Shown: one piece after another, positions 1-8,686 of the stretch | How the letters are laid out: each line of letters starts with the position of its first letter | Position numbering within the stretch: the first letter of the stretch is position 1 | DNA from: Bacillota bacterium | GTDB taxonomy: Bacteria > Bacillota > Clostridia > Lachnospirales > Lachnospiraceae | Length of the DNA: 42,902 nucleotides | Direction: 5' to 3' | Assembly (NCBI GenBank): GCA_023450835.1 | Contig: JAEXGM010000080.1 | Coordinates: forward strand, 1-42,902 | Notes under the pieces: generated by a model | Seen by the model: the letters and a program-made list of their open reading frames with translations, nothing else | Told to the model about the DNA's origin: nothing | Database searches by the model: none | Position numbers and translations under genes: made by a program

Positions 1-213
1 ATCAGGCTTTTTAAGAAAGCCTTCGGAGAGACGCCGATGCATTACCATAGTTTGGTGCGTATAGAAAAGGCAAAAGAGAAAATCCAGTTTACTAATCTAA
101 GCCTGATGGAAATCGCCTGCATGGTCGGTTTTGATAATATCAACACCTTTAGCCGTGCTTTCCGGAAAATAGAAGGAGTGCCGCCCTCTTTTTACAGGGG
201 ACATAAATGCTGA
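1..213 (+). CDS. AraC-family transcriptional regulator, C-terminal end (5' partial)
   Basis: The open frame runs in from the left edge and ends in TGA, leaving 70 residues. They match the second half of an AraC/XylS DNA-binding domain: the end of the first helix-turn-helix (RLFKKAFGETPMHYH), the linker helix with IEKAKEKI, and the second helix-turn-helix (SLMEIACMVGFDNINTFSRA, then FRKIEGVPPSFYR). The N-terminal part, which would tell whether this is a response regulator or a sugar-binding AraC protein, is outside the window. It is probably a regulator of the neighbouring sugar genes, but this is inference from position. A strong terminator follows at once, so it is transcribed separately from the downstream GH92 gene. 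Confidence 0.9.
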   Translation: MRLFKKAFGETPMHYHSLVRIEKAKEKIQFTNLSLMEIACMVGFDNINTFSRAFRKIEGVPPSFYRGHKC

Positions 214-224
214 TGAGAGGCTCT

Positions 225-323
225 GCGGAGCATGGCTTGCCGTAATACACTGTTTGACAGACAGATCATGTCAGATGTCGGTCAAACAGTGTGTGCGGTA
301 AGTCATGTTCCACAGTTTTTTTT
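225..323 (+). terminator. Rho-independent terminator after the AraC gene
   Basis: A long hairpin pairs 231-258 with 281-307 (CACTGTTTGAC against GTCAAACAGTG at its core, extending outward through CATGGCTTGCCG and CGGTAAGTCATG with a few mismatches and G-U pairs). A run of eight T follows at 316-323. This is a textbook intrinsic terminator. Confidence 0.85.
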
Positions 324-396
324 GCGACAGCCCTTCTGGCAAGAGATAAGAATCAAAATGCAAAATCTTTAAGAAAATTTATTGGAAAATTTATAT

Positions 397-453
397 AAAA
401 GTACGCATTATTTATAAAAAGTACGCGATTTAAATCTATTTCATTGTTATAAT
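397..453 (+). promoter_or_regulatory. Candidate AraC-type direct-repeat operator and promoter of the glycan operon
   Basis: The 10-mer AAAAGTACGC occurs at 397-406 and again at 417-426, exactly 20 bp apart (two helical turns). This is the geometry expected for a dimeric AraC/YesN-type activator. The second copy abuts the poor -35 position of a candidate promoter whose -10 is TATAAT at 448-453. A weak -35 with an adjacent activator site suggests positive control. Which regulator binds (the upstream AraC protein or the response regulator at 2603) cannot be read from the sequence. Confidence 0.5.
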
Positions 454-514
454 TGTAAGTGCTGTGGACCTTGGCTTATAATATATTATATAATATTGTC
501 TAGGGAGGCCTATA

Positions 515-2575
515 ATGTTAAAACAAAACGCAGCAGATATGACAAATCCATACATAGGGACAGTGTCCTATTTACTCCAGAGTACGGTACCGGCAGTAAC
601 TCTGCCTTACGGAATGGTAAAATCCTATCCCATCCCGTTAAGGAATAACGATGCTTACTTTAATGAGCATATAAAAGGATTTCCGGCGGGCTATGCTGTG
701 ATAACCCCGGGAAGAAACGGCTGTTTCACACCGGCTGCGGACCATTCAAGAGAGAACTGTCATTGTTATTACAGCAGGCTTTGGCTGGAACCGGAGGAGA
801 TACTGGTCGAGATGTGCACCAGCCCTCATGTACACCTGTACAGAATATCCGGGGCGGATGAGCTTGTGATATCCTGTGAGGAGGGCAGCATAACACTTAG
901 GGAAGACAGAATTCATATCCAGATTCCTTTTAACAGTAGCGGAGGTCAGTTCCAGCAATATGTGGTTCTCGAGTTTGAAGGTGCCGGTACGCTTAAAGTA
1001 CAGAATGATGAGAATAGGATTTCTGTACCAATTGGCGATTCGGCTCTTTGCAAGGCTGCGGTTTCTTACGTATCCTTTGATAAAGCATTGGAAAGTCTCG
1101 CAAAAGAAACGAAAGGAAAAACGTTTGACAGCCTTGTTTCGGAGGCGGCAGGTATCTGGAATGAACTTCTTGGCAGGATAGAGATAGAAGGAAATACGAA
1201 GGATAAACAGATTGCTTTCTATACGGCTCTTTACCGCTCTTTTGAACGAATGACTAATTATGGTGAATATGGAGCATATTTCGGATATAATGGAGAGAGT
1301 CAGGAAGGCGAATATTTTTATACCAATGACGGATTATGGGATACCTTCCGCTGCATGCATCCCCTTCAGCTGTTGCTTGATGGAAAGCGGCAGGAGGAAA
1401 TACTGGAAAGTTACAATCTGATGTACCGGCAGAGCGGGCGGATGCCATCCTTTCCCCAATTCGGAAGTGATGCGCCTATTATGATTGGCTTTCATGCGGC
1501 AGCACTGTTTGCAGACTCTTTGGCAAAGGGATTGAAGGCTGATTATAAGACTGCTTATGAGGGGATTAAGAAAAATGCACTTACCCAAAGTATGATACCT
1601 TGGTGCTGCAATGAAGAGGCAACGCCTCTGGACAGGTGTTATTATGAACAGGGATTTTTCCCGGCCTTAGAGAAGGGTGTGAAAGAAAGCGAAGAAAAGG
1701 TGAATCTCTTTGAGAGGAGGCAGTCCATATCTGTTACACTTGAGCATGCTTACGACGACTGGTGCGCCGCAAGACTGGCCGAGCATCTTGGACTTACAGA
1801 GGATTATGAGCTTTTTATGAAGAGGTCGGAGAACTGGAGGAACTTATATCACAGCGAACTGGGATATATGGCACCCAAGACCGGGGATGGCAGCTGGGTA
1901 ACGGATTTTGACCCGAAGTGGAGCGGAGGAGCAGGAGGCAGGGATTATACGGCAGAAAACAATTCCTTAGTATATACCTGGTTTGTACCTCATGCGATAG
2001 AGGCTCTGATAGAACAGATGGGAGGCAGAGAGAAAGCCGTAAGTAAACTGGACCAGTTATTTGAAGAAGGATTCTTAACAGATAAAAAGAATAAATATGA
2101 ATTTCTTGTCCAGTTTCCGGATGCAACCGGACTTATGGGGCAATTCTCCATGGGAAATGAACCTGCCTTTCACATCCCCTATCTGTATGATTACCTTGAC
2201 TGTTCCTGGAAGACACAAAAGCGGCTTCGTGACTGTATGGATATCTGGTTTACCAACTCTCCGACGGGCATCTGCGGCGATGAAGACGGAGGAGCAATGT
2301 CAAGCTGGTTCGTTTTTTCGGGCCTGGGCTTTTACCCGGTATGCCCGGGAAGGGCGGAGTACGCACTGGGAACACCGCTTTTTGACAAGGCAGTCTTAAA
2401 GCTTGAAAACGGGAAGACATTCACTGTTATCAGCCAGGGGGCCGGTGATGGATTGCGGTATATACAAAGAGCCCTGTTAAATGGCAAAGAGTTAACGAGA
2501 CCTTTTCTAAAGCATGAAGATATTATAAACGGAGGGGAACTTATTCTGGAAATGACAGATACTCCGAAGAAATAA
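515..2575 (+). CDS. Glycoside hydrolase family 92 (alpha-mannosidase-type), cytoplasmic
   Basis: This 686-residue protein has GH92 hallmarks: the N-terminal NPYIGT motif, the (alpha/alpha)6-barrel signatures NDGLWDTFRCMHPL and MGNEPAFHIPYLYDYL, and the acidic motif GDEDGGAMSSWFVFSGLGFY near residues 588-607, which corresponds to the catalytic-base region of the family. GH92 enzymes are Ca2+-dependent exo-acting alpha-mannosidases acting by inversion. There is no signal peptide, so it should act inside the cell on imported oligosaccharides, consistent with the sugar importer downstream. It is somewhat shorter than many GH92 proteins (about 700-760). AGGGAGG lies a few bases before the ATG. The first gene of the locus; the response regulator follows after 27 bases. 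The exact substrate is not determinable. Confidence 0.88.
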   Translation: MLKQNAADMTNPYIGTVSYLLQSTVPAVTLPYGMVKSYPIPLRNNDAYFNEHIKGFPAGYAVITPGRNGCFTPAADHSRENCHCYYSRLWLEPEEILVEMCTSPHVHLYRISGADELVISCEEGSITLREDRIHIQIPFNSSGGQFQQYVVLEFEGAGTLKVQNDENRISVPIGDSALCKAAVSYVSFDKALESLAKETKGKTFDSLVSEAAGIWNELLGRIEIEGNTKDKQIAFYTALYRSFERMTNYGEYGAYFGYNGESQEGEYFYTNDGLWDTFRCMHPLQLLLDGKRQEEILESYNLMYRQSGRMPSFPQFGSDAPIMIGFHAAALFADSLAKGLKADYKTAYEGIKKNALTQSMIPWCCNEEATPLDRCYYEQGFFPALEKGVKESEEKVNLFERRQSISVTLEHAYDDWCAARLAEHLGLTEDYELFMKRSENWRNLYHSELGYMAPKTGDGSWVTDFDPKWSGGAGGRDYTAENNSLVYTWFVPHAIEALIEQMGGREKAVSKLDQLFEEGFLTDKKNKYEFLVQFPDATGLMGQFSMGNEPAFHIPYLYDYLDCSWKTQKRLRDCMDIWFTNSPTGICGDEDGGAMSSWFVFSGLGFYPVCPGRAEYALGTPLFDKAVLKLENGKTFTVISQGAGDGLRYIQRALLNGKELTRPFLKHEDIINGGELILEMTDTPKK

Positions 2576-2602
2576 TATCTTGTGTAAATAGGAGGAGATA
2601 GG

Positions 2603-3391
2603 ATGTTAAATTTATTAATCGCAGATGACGACAGTATTGTATTGGAAGGCTTGAGGAATTTTGTGGATTGGGAACATTTAGGATGTCATCTTATCGGCAC
2701 TTCGCTGTCAGCAAAAAACGCTATTGATTTTATGCAGAATGAGCATGTAGATATACTAATGACAGATATTATGATGCCCAAAGAGGACGGATTCAAGCTG
2801 ATTGAAGACGCTCTCCTTATAAATCCTTATATGAAGACTATCATATTAAGCGGTTACAGCAAATTTGATTTTGCCAGAAAGGCAATTAAGCTTAAAGTCT
2901 TTGACTATCTGACAAAACCGGTAGATTTTGCAGAACTGGAGAGGATTTTTATACAGCTTTGTGAAATATCGGATAAGGAGAATGAAGAGCGCCTGCAGAT
3001 GATACGGAATAAGATGAGTGAACTGGAGCAGGTCCCGGTTAATATCGGCCTTGAAGAAAGCTCGGTAGGACCTATCATAGAAAGGGTCCTGGACTATGTA
3101 AAGCACCATTATGCGGAGAATATCACCCTTCTTACTTTGGCAGAAAAGGTCTATGTCCATCCGGTATATCTTAGCAAGCTCTTTAAAGAGAAGACAGGTA
3201 TCAACTTTATTGATTATCTGACCAAAGTACGTATTGACAGAGCAAAGGTACTCTTAAATGATGTGGCCTTTCGTATCTATGATATCAGTGAAATGGTAGG
3301 GTATACCAGCCCGCGCCATTTCAGCAAGATTTTTAAGAACATTACCAATCTGACGCCAAAAGAATACAGGCAGAAGTGGAGCACTTATTAA
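2603..3391 (+). CDS. YesN-type response regulator with AraC DNA-binding domain
   Basis: The 262-residue protein has an N-terminal receiver domain (acidic pocket DDD at 8-10, phospho-acceptor D55 in ILMTDIMMP, and the conserved lysine in YLTKPVDF). The C-terminal AraC/XylS double helix-turn-helix covers about residues 155-260 (KLFKEKTGINFIDYL ... ISEMVGYTSPRHFSKIFK). It is shorter than typical YesN proteins (about 500 residues) because the middle domain is missing. It should be phosphorylated by the YesM-type kinase at 4274 and activate the sugar transporter and hydrolase genes. AGGAGGAGA precedes the ATG. An SDR gene lies between regulator and kinase, which is an unusual interruption. Confidence 0.93.
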   Translation: MLNLLIADDDSIVLEGLRNFVDWEHLGCHLIGTSLSAKNAIDFMQNEHVDILMTDIMMPKEDGFKLIEDALLINPYMKTIILSGYSKFDFARKAIKLKVFDYLTKPVDFAELERIFIQLCEISDKENEERLQMIRNKMSELEQVPVNIGLEESSVGPIIERVLDYVKHHYAENITLLTLAEKVYVHPVYLSKLFKEKTGINFIDYLTKVRIDRAKVLLNDVAFRIYDISEMVGYTSPRHFSKIFKNITNLTPKEYRQKWSTY

Positions 3392-3422
3392 TGCGGCAAA
3401 GCACGCAAGATGGAGGACTTAT

Positions 3423-4184
3423 ATGGAAATTAATCTAAGAGGAAAAAAAGCAATTGTAACAGGAGGTTCCAGTCAGCTGGGACGCTGTATCGTAAAAGCC
3501 TTGGCCGGGTGCGGGGCGGACGTGGCTATTCATTATCACAGAAATGCAGAAAAAGCGGAGGAGCTGGCTGAGGAACTAAAGTCAATGGGAAGGGTATCCG
3601 GTATATATCAGGCGGATATCACAAAGAAAGATAGTATTTTTGCCATGCGTGATAAAGTATATGAAGAGTTCGGCAAACCGGATATCATAGTGAATAATGC
3701 GGTAATCCAATACACCTGGAAAAATATATTAGAGCAGGAGGAGTCAGATTTTATCGGCCAGTTTGAAAGCTGTGTGATGCATAATGTGTATATGAACCAG
3801 GCATTTGTGCCTCATATGATGGAAGAGCAGTATGGCAGGGTTATCGTGATAAACACAGAATGTGCCGGACTGGCGGAGGCGGGCAGTGCGGCATACGTTG
3901 CAGGAAAACGTGGTCTGGACGGTATTGTACGCTGTCTTGCAAAAGAAGTCGGCAGGTATAATATAACGGTAAATCAGGTAGCGCCCGGCTGGACCATTAC
4001 TGAAAAAGACCGCCTTGAACATGGGGAAGTTCAGCCGGATTATGATAAAACGGTACCGTTAGGACACAGGGGGACGGATCAGGATATCGCCAATATGGTC
4101 TGCTTTTTGGCATCTGATCTGGCGGCCTTTACCACAGGAGCTTTTATACCGGTATGCGGCGGTAAGTTCATGCCGGCTATCTGA
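3423..4184 (+). CDS. Short-chain dehydrogenase/reductase (SDR), atypical active site
   Basis: This 253-residue SDR has the dinucleotide-binding motif TGGSSQLGR, the NNA motif (VNNAVIQ) and the YxxxK pair (YVAGK). The usual catalytic serine, normally in an INxSS segment 13 residues before the tyrosine, is not there. The segment reads VINTECAG and is about two residues shorter than in FabG-like enzymes. The enzyme may use the threonine, or may have altered or lost activity. It lies between the response regulator and the sensor kinase and is probably cotranscribed with them. A role in oxidising or reducing a sugar-derived compound is a guess from context. Confidence 0.85.
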   Translation: MEINLRGKKAIVTGGSSQLGRCIVKALAGCGADVAIHYHRNAEKAEELAEELKSMGRVSGIYQADITKKDSIFAMRDKVYEEFGKPDIIVNNAVIQYTWKNILEQEESDFIGQFESCVMHNVYMNQAFVPHMMEEQYGRVIVINTECAGLAEAGSAAYVAGKRGLDGIVRCLAKEVGRYNITVNQVAPGWTITEKDRLEHGEVQPDYDKTVPLGHRGTDQDIANMVCFLASDLAAFTTGAFIPVCGGKFMPAI

Positions 4185-4206
4185 CATTCAAATAGCGGAG
4201 CACTTA

Positions 4207-4254
4207 GGGCGTGTCTTGAACTGAGTCCGGCATAAGCAGTTTTCAAACACGCCC
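4207..4254 (+). repeat. Intergenic hairpin without a T-run
   Basis: GGGCGTGTCTTGAA pairs with TTTCAAACACGCCC across a loop of about 20 bases, with one bulge. It lies in the 89-base gap between the SDR and kinase genes. No U-tract follows, so it may stabilise or process mRNA rather than terminate. Confidence 0.5.
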
Positions 4255-4273
4255 CGGGCAGAAAAGGGGAAAG

Positions 4274-6199
4274 TTGGGAAACTATAAACGAAAGCAGTAT
4301 TATAAAGAAATTTTAAATTGTGTAATCAATCTTCTTCGCAGAATCAGCATCTACAGAAGACTGGCTTATTCTTATGTGTTAATTGTAGTAATATCCACTC
4401 TGATACTTGGCTCCTCGGCATCTGTTATCAGCACTCAGGTTATTAATACCAGTATTTCAAGAAGTACCCAGCTTGTATTGAATAATCTGACAGAAAATCT
4501 GGATATGAAGCTTAGGACCTATGAAAGCCTTGTGAACCAATTGGGATATAATACAAAACTCAGGACTCTTCTAAAAGACAGCAGAGAACTTTATGCCAAT
4601 ACACAGAATCCGGATACTTCAGAAGAGTATCTGGACAGCAAACTGGAAATCGGCAATATCCTTTATAATACGGCGTTTTCCAGAAGTGATATTTTAAATC
4701 TGGAAATACTGACGGATTATGATGAGTTTATAGAGCGGGATTCCTCAGGCACGGCGCGGGGAGCGGCATTGGTCGACCCCGAGGCGTACCGGAACGATAC
4801 TATCTTCAAAACAGCAGTAAATGCCCAGGGGGCGCTTATATGGTTCGATACCTCTAAAAAAACGGGGGAATTCTGCTTTACGCCAAGTATAAATATGGGA
4901 TACTATATTACGGTGGCAAAAGCTATTCCCGCCAGCTATTCTTCGGATACTCTCGGTGTTATTTTAATGAGTATCCCGATTTCTGCTTTTTCTAATATGG
5001 TAAATCTTCACGGCTTATATGATAAAAATGAAGTCGTTTTTCTGGCGGGTGAAAACGGTGTGGTAATAGTATTAAACAGTTCCTACCAGATTCACAATAT
5101 GCCGGATGAAAAAACAGCCGGCAAAATAGCATCCATGAAAACAGGGATGCTCAGCTACCACAATCAAAAAACAAAGAATAATTCCCTTCTCTTTTTTGCA
5201 AACTGCAGCAGAATTAATATGTCCATTGTCTATATGGTGCATAAAAGTGCTTTATACAGCAGTATTTACCTGATACAAAAAATAATGATAACCGTTATAT
5301 TACTCTGCATTGTCTTTTCCATGCTATTAGCATTTCTGGTGACCAAAAGCATCTCTGTCCCTCTAAAATCACTCCAATACATAATATCCCATACAGGGGA
5401 TAATGATTTACAGGCCGTATATAAGGATACTCAAAAAGATGAAATCGGATTTTTGGGAGGCCAGTTCAATGAGATGATACATAGAATACAGGAATTACTG
5501 AAAAGGCTTCTGGACGAGGAAAAGGCACATAAGAATGAGCAGATTAAGAGAAAGGAAGCAGAGCTTAATGCCCTGCAAATGAATATTAATCCGCACTTTA
5601 TTTATAATACACTGGACCTTATCCGGTGGAATGCCATATTCGTGGAGCAGGGAAATGGAAAGGTATCTCAGATGCTGGCGGCATTCTCCAAATTACTGCG
5701 ATTTAATACAAAATACATGGATACTCTGGTGGATATTGAGGAAGAGCTGGAACATGTGAAGTCCTATATTGAAGTGATTAATTTTAAAGATAATTTTACG
5801 GTTACATTAAAAATTGATACGCCGGATGATACTGTTCTAAATGGGAGATTACCGAAGCTGACTCTTCAGCCCCTGGTCGAGAATACGGTGAAGCATGGAA
5901 TTATGGAGTATTGCACCGATATCCTGGTAAACATTAATATAGCAAGGCAGGAGGGGATACTGACCATTACCATTTATGATGACGGCTGTGGCATGGATGC
6001 AGTGCAGGTAAGAGAAATCAATGATAATTTGAATAACGGAAGCATGCCTCGGAGCAATATTGGGCTTCGGAATGTAAATGAGCGTATACGGCTTTATTTC
6101 GGAGAAGATTACGGCTTGCATGTGGAGAGCAAGGAAGGTGAATTTACCAAAGTTACAATATGTATACCAGAAACCCGGATTGATGAGAAAAACAAGTGA
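4274..6199 (+). CDS. YesM-type sensor histidine kinase
   Basis: The 641-residue protein starts at TTG, preceded by AAGGGGAAAG. Order of domains: a first membrane segment (about residues 28-55), a large extracellular sensing region, a second membrane segment (about 335-360, ITVILLCIVFSMLLAFL), a HAMP linker, a His_kinase domain with the phospho-accepting H441 in NINPHFIYNTLD, and a HATPase domain with the N box (QPLVENTVKHG), the G1 box (DDGCGMD) and a GLRNVNERI G2-type motif. This architecture is typical of the YesM/LytS-like family that pairs with AraC-type response regulators to sense extracellular sugars or their binding proteins. Its partner is most likely the regulator at 2603-3391. Confidence 0.93.
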   Translation: MGNYKRKQYYKEILNCVINLLRRISIYRRLAYSYVLIVVISTLILGSSASVISTQVINTSISRSTQLVLNNLTENLDMKLRTYESLVNQLGYNTKLRTLLKDSRELYANTQNPDTSEEYLDSKLEIGNILYNTAFSRSDILNLEILTDYDEFIERDSSGTARGAALVDPEAYRNDTIFKTAVNAQGALIWFDTSKKTGEFCFTPSINMGYYITVAKAIPASYSSDTLGVILMSIPISAFSNMVNLHGLYDKNEVVFLAGENGVVIVLNSSYQIHNMPDEKTAGKIASMKTGMLSYHNQKTKNNSLLFFANCSRINMSIVYMVHKSALYSSIYLIQKIMITVILLCIVFSMLLAFLVTKSISVPLKSLQYIISHTGDNDLQAVYKDTQKDEIGFLGGQFNEMIHRIQELLKRLLDEEKAHKNEQIKRKEAELNALQMNINPHFIYNTLDLIRWNAIFVEQGNGKVSQMLAAFSKLLRFNTKYMDTLVDIEEELEHVKSYIEVINFKDNFTVTLKIDTPDDTVLNGRLPKLTLQPLVENTVKHGIMEYCTDILVNINIARQEGILTITIYDDGCGMDAVQVREINDNLNNGSMPRSNIGLRNVNERIRLYFGEDYGLHVESKEGEFTKVTICIPETRIDEKNK

Positions 6200-6255
6200 T
6201 ATTGCATAATGAAAATAGATTAATTTTGAATACCTTTTATTAAAAATGGGTCATT

Positions 6256-6282
6256 TTGTACAAAATTAAACGATGATATAAT
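6256..6282 (+). promoter_or_regulatory. Candidate promoter of the ABC transporter genes
   Basis: TTGTAC (6256-6261) and TATAAT (6277-6282) are separated by 15 bases (16 if TTTGTA is taken as -35). They sit in an AT-rich gap before the binding-protein gene. Separate transcription of the transporter genes is common in such loci, because binding-protein mRNA is needed in excess. Confidence 0.5.
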
Positions 6283-6328
6283 AAAAATGTAAACAGTATT
6301 TACATAAAACAATATCAGGAGGGTTACT

Positions 6329-7705
6329 ATGAAAAAAAAGCTAGTTTCAGTTCTGTTGATTGCGGTAATGGCTCTTTCGCTGTTATCCGGTTGTTCGGGA
6401 AAGAAAAACAACGAAGTGTCAAAGACGGATAATACCAATCCAACAGAATCAGCGGCAACAGATGAAGCAGAGCCAACGGAGTCCAATGCAGATAAAAAGC
6501 CGGTCACACTTACTATCTGGCAGAATCCGGATGATGAGACGGAAACAGACCGTACTTTAAGAAAACAATTTATGGAGAAATTCCCTTACATCACACTGAA
6601 TGTGGTTCAGACTCCTGCGGATGCGGATATTCTCTCAGCCATGGCAGCCGGCAATGCTCCTTCCATCTGCATTAACGGTTATCCTCAGTTTAAAACTTTA
6701 AGCTATCAGGGGGCATATCTTCCTTTGGACGATTACATAAAAGATTGGCCGGATTGGTCGAATTTCGATCCTGTCCAGATTGAATCTTTTTCCGTTAACG
6801 GTTCTGTATACGGTATACCGGGAGGCAAATATGCCCTTGGTATTGCTTATAATAAACGTCATTTTGAAGCTGCCGGCATTACGGAAACACCTAAGACCTG
6901 GGATGAGTTCCTTGAAGCCGCTAAGAAACTGACGGTTCCTGACAAACAACAGTATGGCTTTGCCCTTGATATTGCCCAGTGGGGCGGCTGGCAATTCGAA
7001 GTATGGGGATGGGCAGCAGGCGGTGAATTCTCCACTGCGGATGCTGATGGTAAGCTGTCCCTGACCTTTACGGATCCTAAGATTGTGGAAGCCGGAGAAT
7101 TTGTCCGCAAGCTTATAACAGAAAAAGTTGTTGAGCCGGACCTGAATGCCAAGATTGATGATTTGAACAATGATTTTGCTACCGGAAAAGCTTCTATGAT
7201 TATTGGCGGTCTTGCAGATGTGAGCGGACCTGTATCCAGGGGCATGAAGGCAGAGGATATCGGCTGGTTCAATGTTCCTGCGGGTCCCAGCGGAAAGGGA
7301 TATAACCTGGCAGGCGGTGACGGCGTGGGTATTCTTTATACCGAAGATAAGGATGTGGCAGATGCGGCCTGGGAATATCTTAAATTCACAAACTCCAAGG
7401 AAGCGAAATATATGAGCCTGGATGAAAAATTATCCCAGGGTGCCGTATCACCTTTCATCCCCAGCAGAACAGACCTTGATTTAACAAAATACAATATTGA
7501 TCCTGAATTACAGAAGGTGTTGGAAGAAGGCTCCAAGTACACCAGAGATGAGTACTATGGAAAAGGTGCCACAGGCTCTTTCCTGGATGATGCGGTAGCC
7601 ATGTTCGGCGGTGACAGCACCATCGATATCAAAGCTGCCCTGCAGAATGCTCAGGAGAAGGCACAGTCTGCAGTTGATGAGTTCAACGCTTCTCTTGCAA
7701 AATAA
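6329..7705 (+). CDS. Sugar ABC transporter substrate-binding lipoprotein (CUT1 type)
   Basis: This 458-residue protein has a lipoprotein signal (MKKK, a hydrophobic stretch, and lipobox LSGC with the lipidated C22) followed by a Ser/Thr/Glu/Asn-rich linker. The body is a family 1 extracellular solute-binding protein: VTLTIWQNPDDE, the MAAGNAPSICI segment, and a GIPGGKYALGIAYNK hinge-type region. It would hang from the outer face of the membrane and deliver an oligosaccharide to the two permeases downstream. AGGAGGG precedes the ATG. Substrate unknown; the neighbouring GH92 and GH16-like genes suggest a glycan fragment. Confidence 0.93.
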   Translation: MKKKLVSVLLIAVMALSLLSGCSGKKNNEVSKTDNTNPTESAATDEAEPTESNADKKPVTLTIWQNPDDETETDRTLRKQFMEKFPYITLNVVQTPADADILSAMAAGNAPSICINGYPQFKTLSYQGAYLPLDDYIKDWPDWSNFDPVQIESFSVNGSVYGIPGGKYALGIAYNKRHFEAAGITETPKTWDEFLEAAKKLTVPDKQQYGFALDIAQWGGWQFEVWGWAAGGEFSTADADGKLSLTFTDPKIVEAGEFVRKLITEKVVEPDLNAKIDDLNNDFATGKASMIIGGLADVSGPVSRGMKAEDIGWFNVPAGPSGKGYNLAGGDGVGILYTEDKDVADAAWEYLKFTNSKEAKYMSLDEKLSQGAVSPFIPSRTDLDLTKYNIDPELQKVLEEGSKYTRDEYYGKGATGSFLDDAVAMFGGDSTIDIKAALQNAQEKAQSAVDEFNASLAK

Positions 7706-7786
7706 TTCGAACCATTTTCAACCTGTGACTTATGATGGGGATGCTGCAGAAGACCTGGGGCATCCCCAAACTTTAAGGAGGAATTC

Positions 7787-8677
7787 ATGCCTAATAAAAA
7801 GAAATCTATCAATTGGTATTTTGTAAAAAAGAAAGGGATGGCAATCACATTTTTGCTCCCCGGCGTACTGGCTACCCTTCTTTTTAAATACTATACCATT
7901 GTTGATGCCGTCCGCCTCTCCTTTTACCGTTATGACGTAAGAAAACCCCCGGGCAGATTTGTGGGCCTAAAGAATTTTGAGGCATTGTTTAAGGATCCGG
8001 ATTACTGGAGGGCATGGAAAAATACCTTTATCTTTCTTGCCCTGGTCCTGCTGATAACTTTTCTGATACCCTTAATTCAGGCTTTGTTTTTAGAGCCTCT
8101 GACCCGTTTTCAGAATCTTGCCTCTACTCTTTATATTCTTCCGGCTCTTATACCCGGAACTATCACCATTGTATTGTGGAAGTGGATATGGAATCCCTCT
8201 TACGGTGCGGCCAATTACCTCTTAAAGCTGATAGGAGTATCCTCCCAGTCCTGGATGTCGGATACCCGTATGGTGAAGTTTTGTATTGTATTTCCGGGTA
8301 TCATAGGCGGAGGACTTGGGGTGCTGATCTATCTGTCCGCTATCTACGGAATTTCAGAAGATGTAAAAGAAGCCGCCAGGTTGGACGGCTGTGTAGGATT
8401 TAAAAGGATACTTTATATTACACTGCCTAATATAAAATTTATTATATTTATTAATTTCGTTATGTCTATTATCGGCTCCATGCAGATGATGGATAATATT
8501 TACCAGTATACCAATGGCGGTCCTGCCCTTGCGTCGGAATCTGCAGCCCTCTATGTGTATCATCAATATATGAATAAATATAATTACGGTCAGGGAAGTG
8601 CCGCTTCTTTATTACTAATGGCGGTAATAGCCCTGTTAACATTAATACAGCTGCGAATAAATGAGAAGCAAGACTAG
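7787..8677 (+). CDS. Sugar ABC transporter permease, MalF/UgpA-like
   Basis: The 296-residue protein has about six membrane segments and the EAA loop (DVKEAARLDGCVGFKRILYI, then TLP) through which CUT1 permeases contact the ATPase. It is 81 bases downstream of the binding-protein gene, behind AAGGAGG, and only 9 bases before the second permease. No ATP-binding subunit is encoded nearby. In related Firmicutes such importers share a general MsmX/UgpC-type ATPase encoded elsewhere, which is the likely situation here. Confidence 0.93.
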   Translation: MPNKKKSINWYFVKKKGMAITFLLPGVLATLLFKYYTIVDAVRLSFYRYDVRKPPGRFVGLKNFEALFKDPDYWRAWKNTFIFLALVLLITFLIPLIQALFLEPLTRFQNLASTLYILPALIPGTITIVLWKWIWNPSYGAANYLLKLIGVSSQSWMSDTRMVKFCIVFPGIIGGGLGVLIYLSAIYGISEDVKEAARLDGCVGFKRILYITLPNIKFIIFINFVMSIIGSMQMMDNIYQYTNGGPALASESAALYVYHQYMNKYNYGQGSAASLLLMAVIALLTLIQLRINEKQD

Positions 8678-8686
8678 GAGGTTGGA

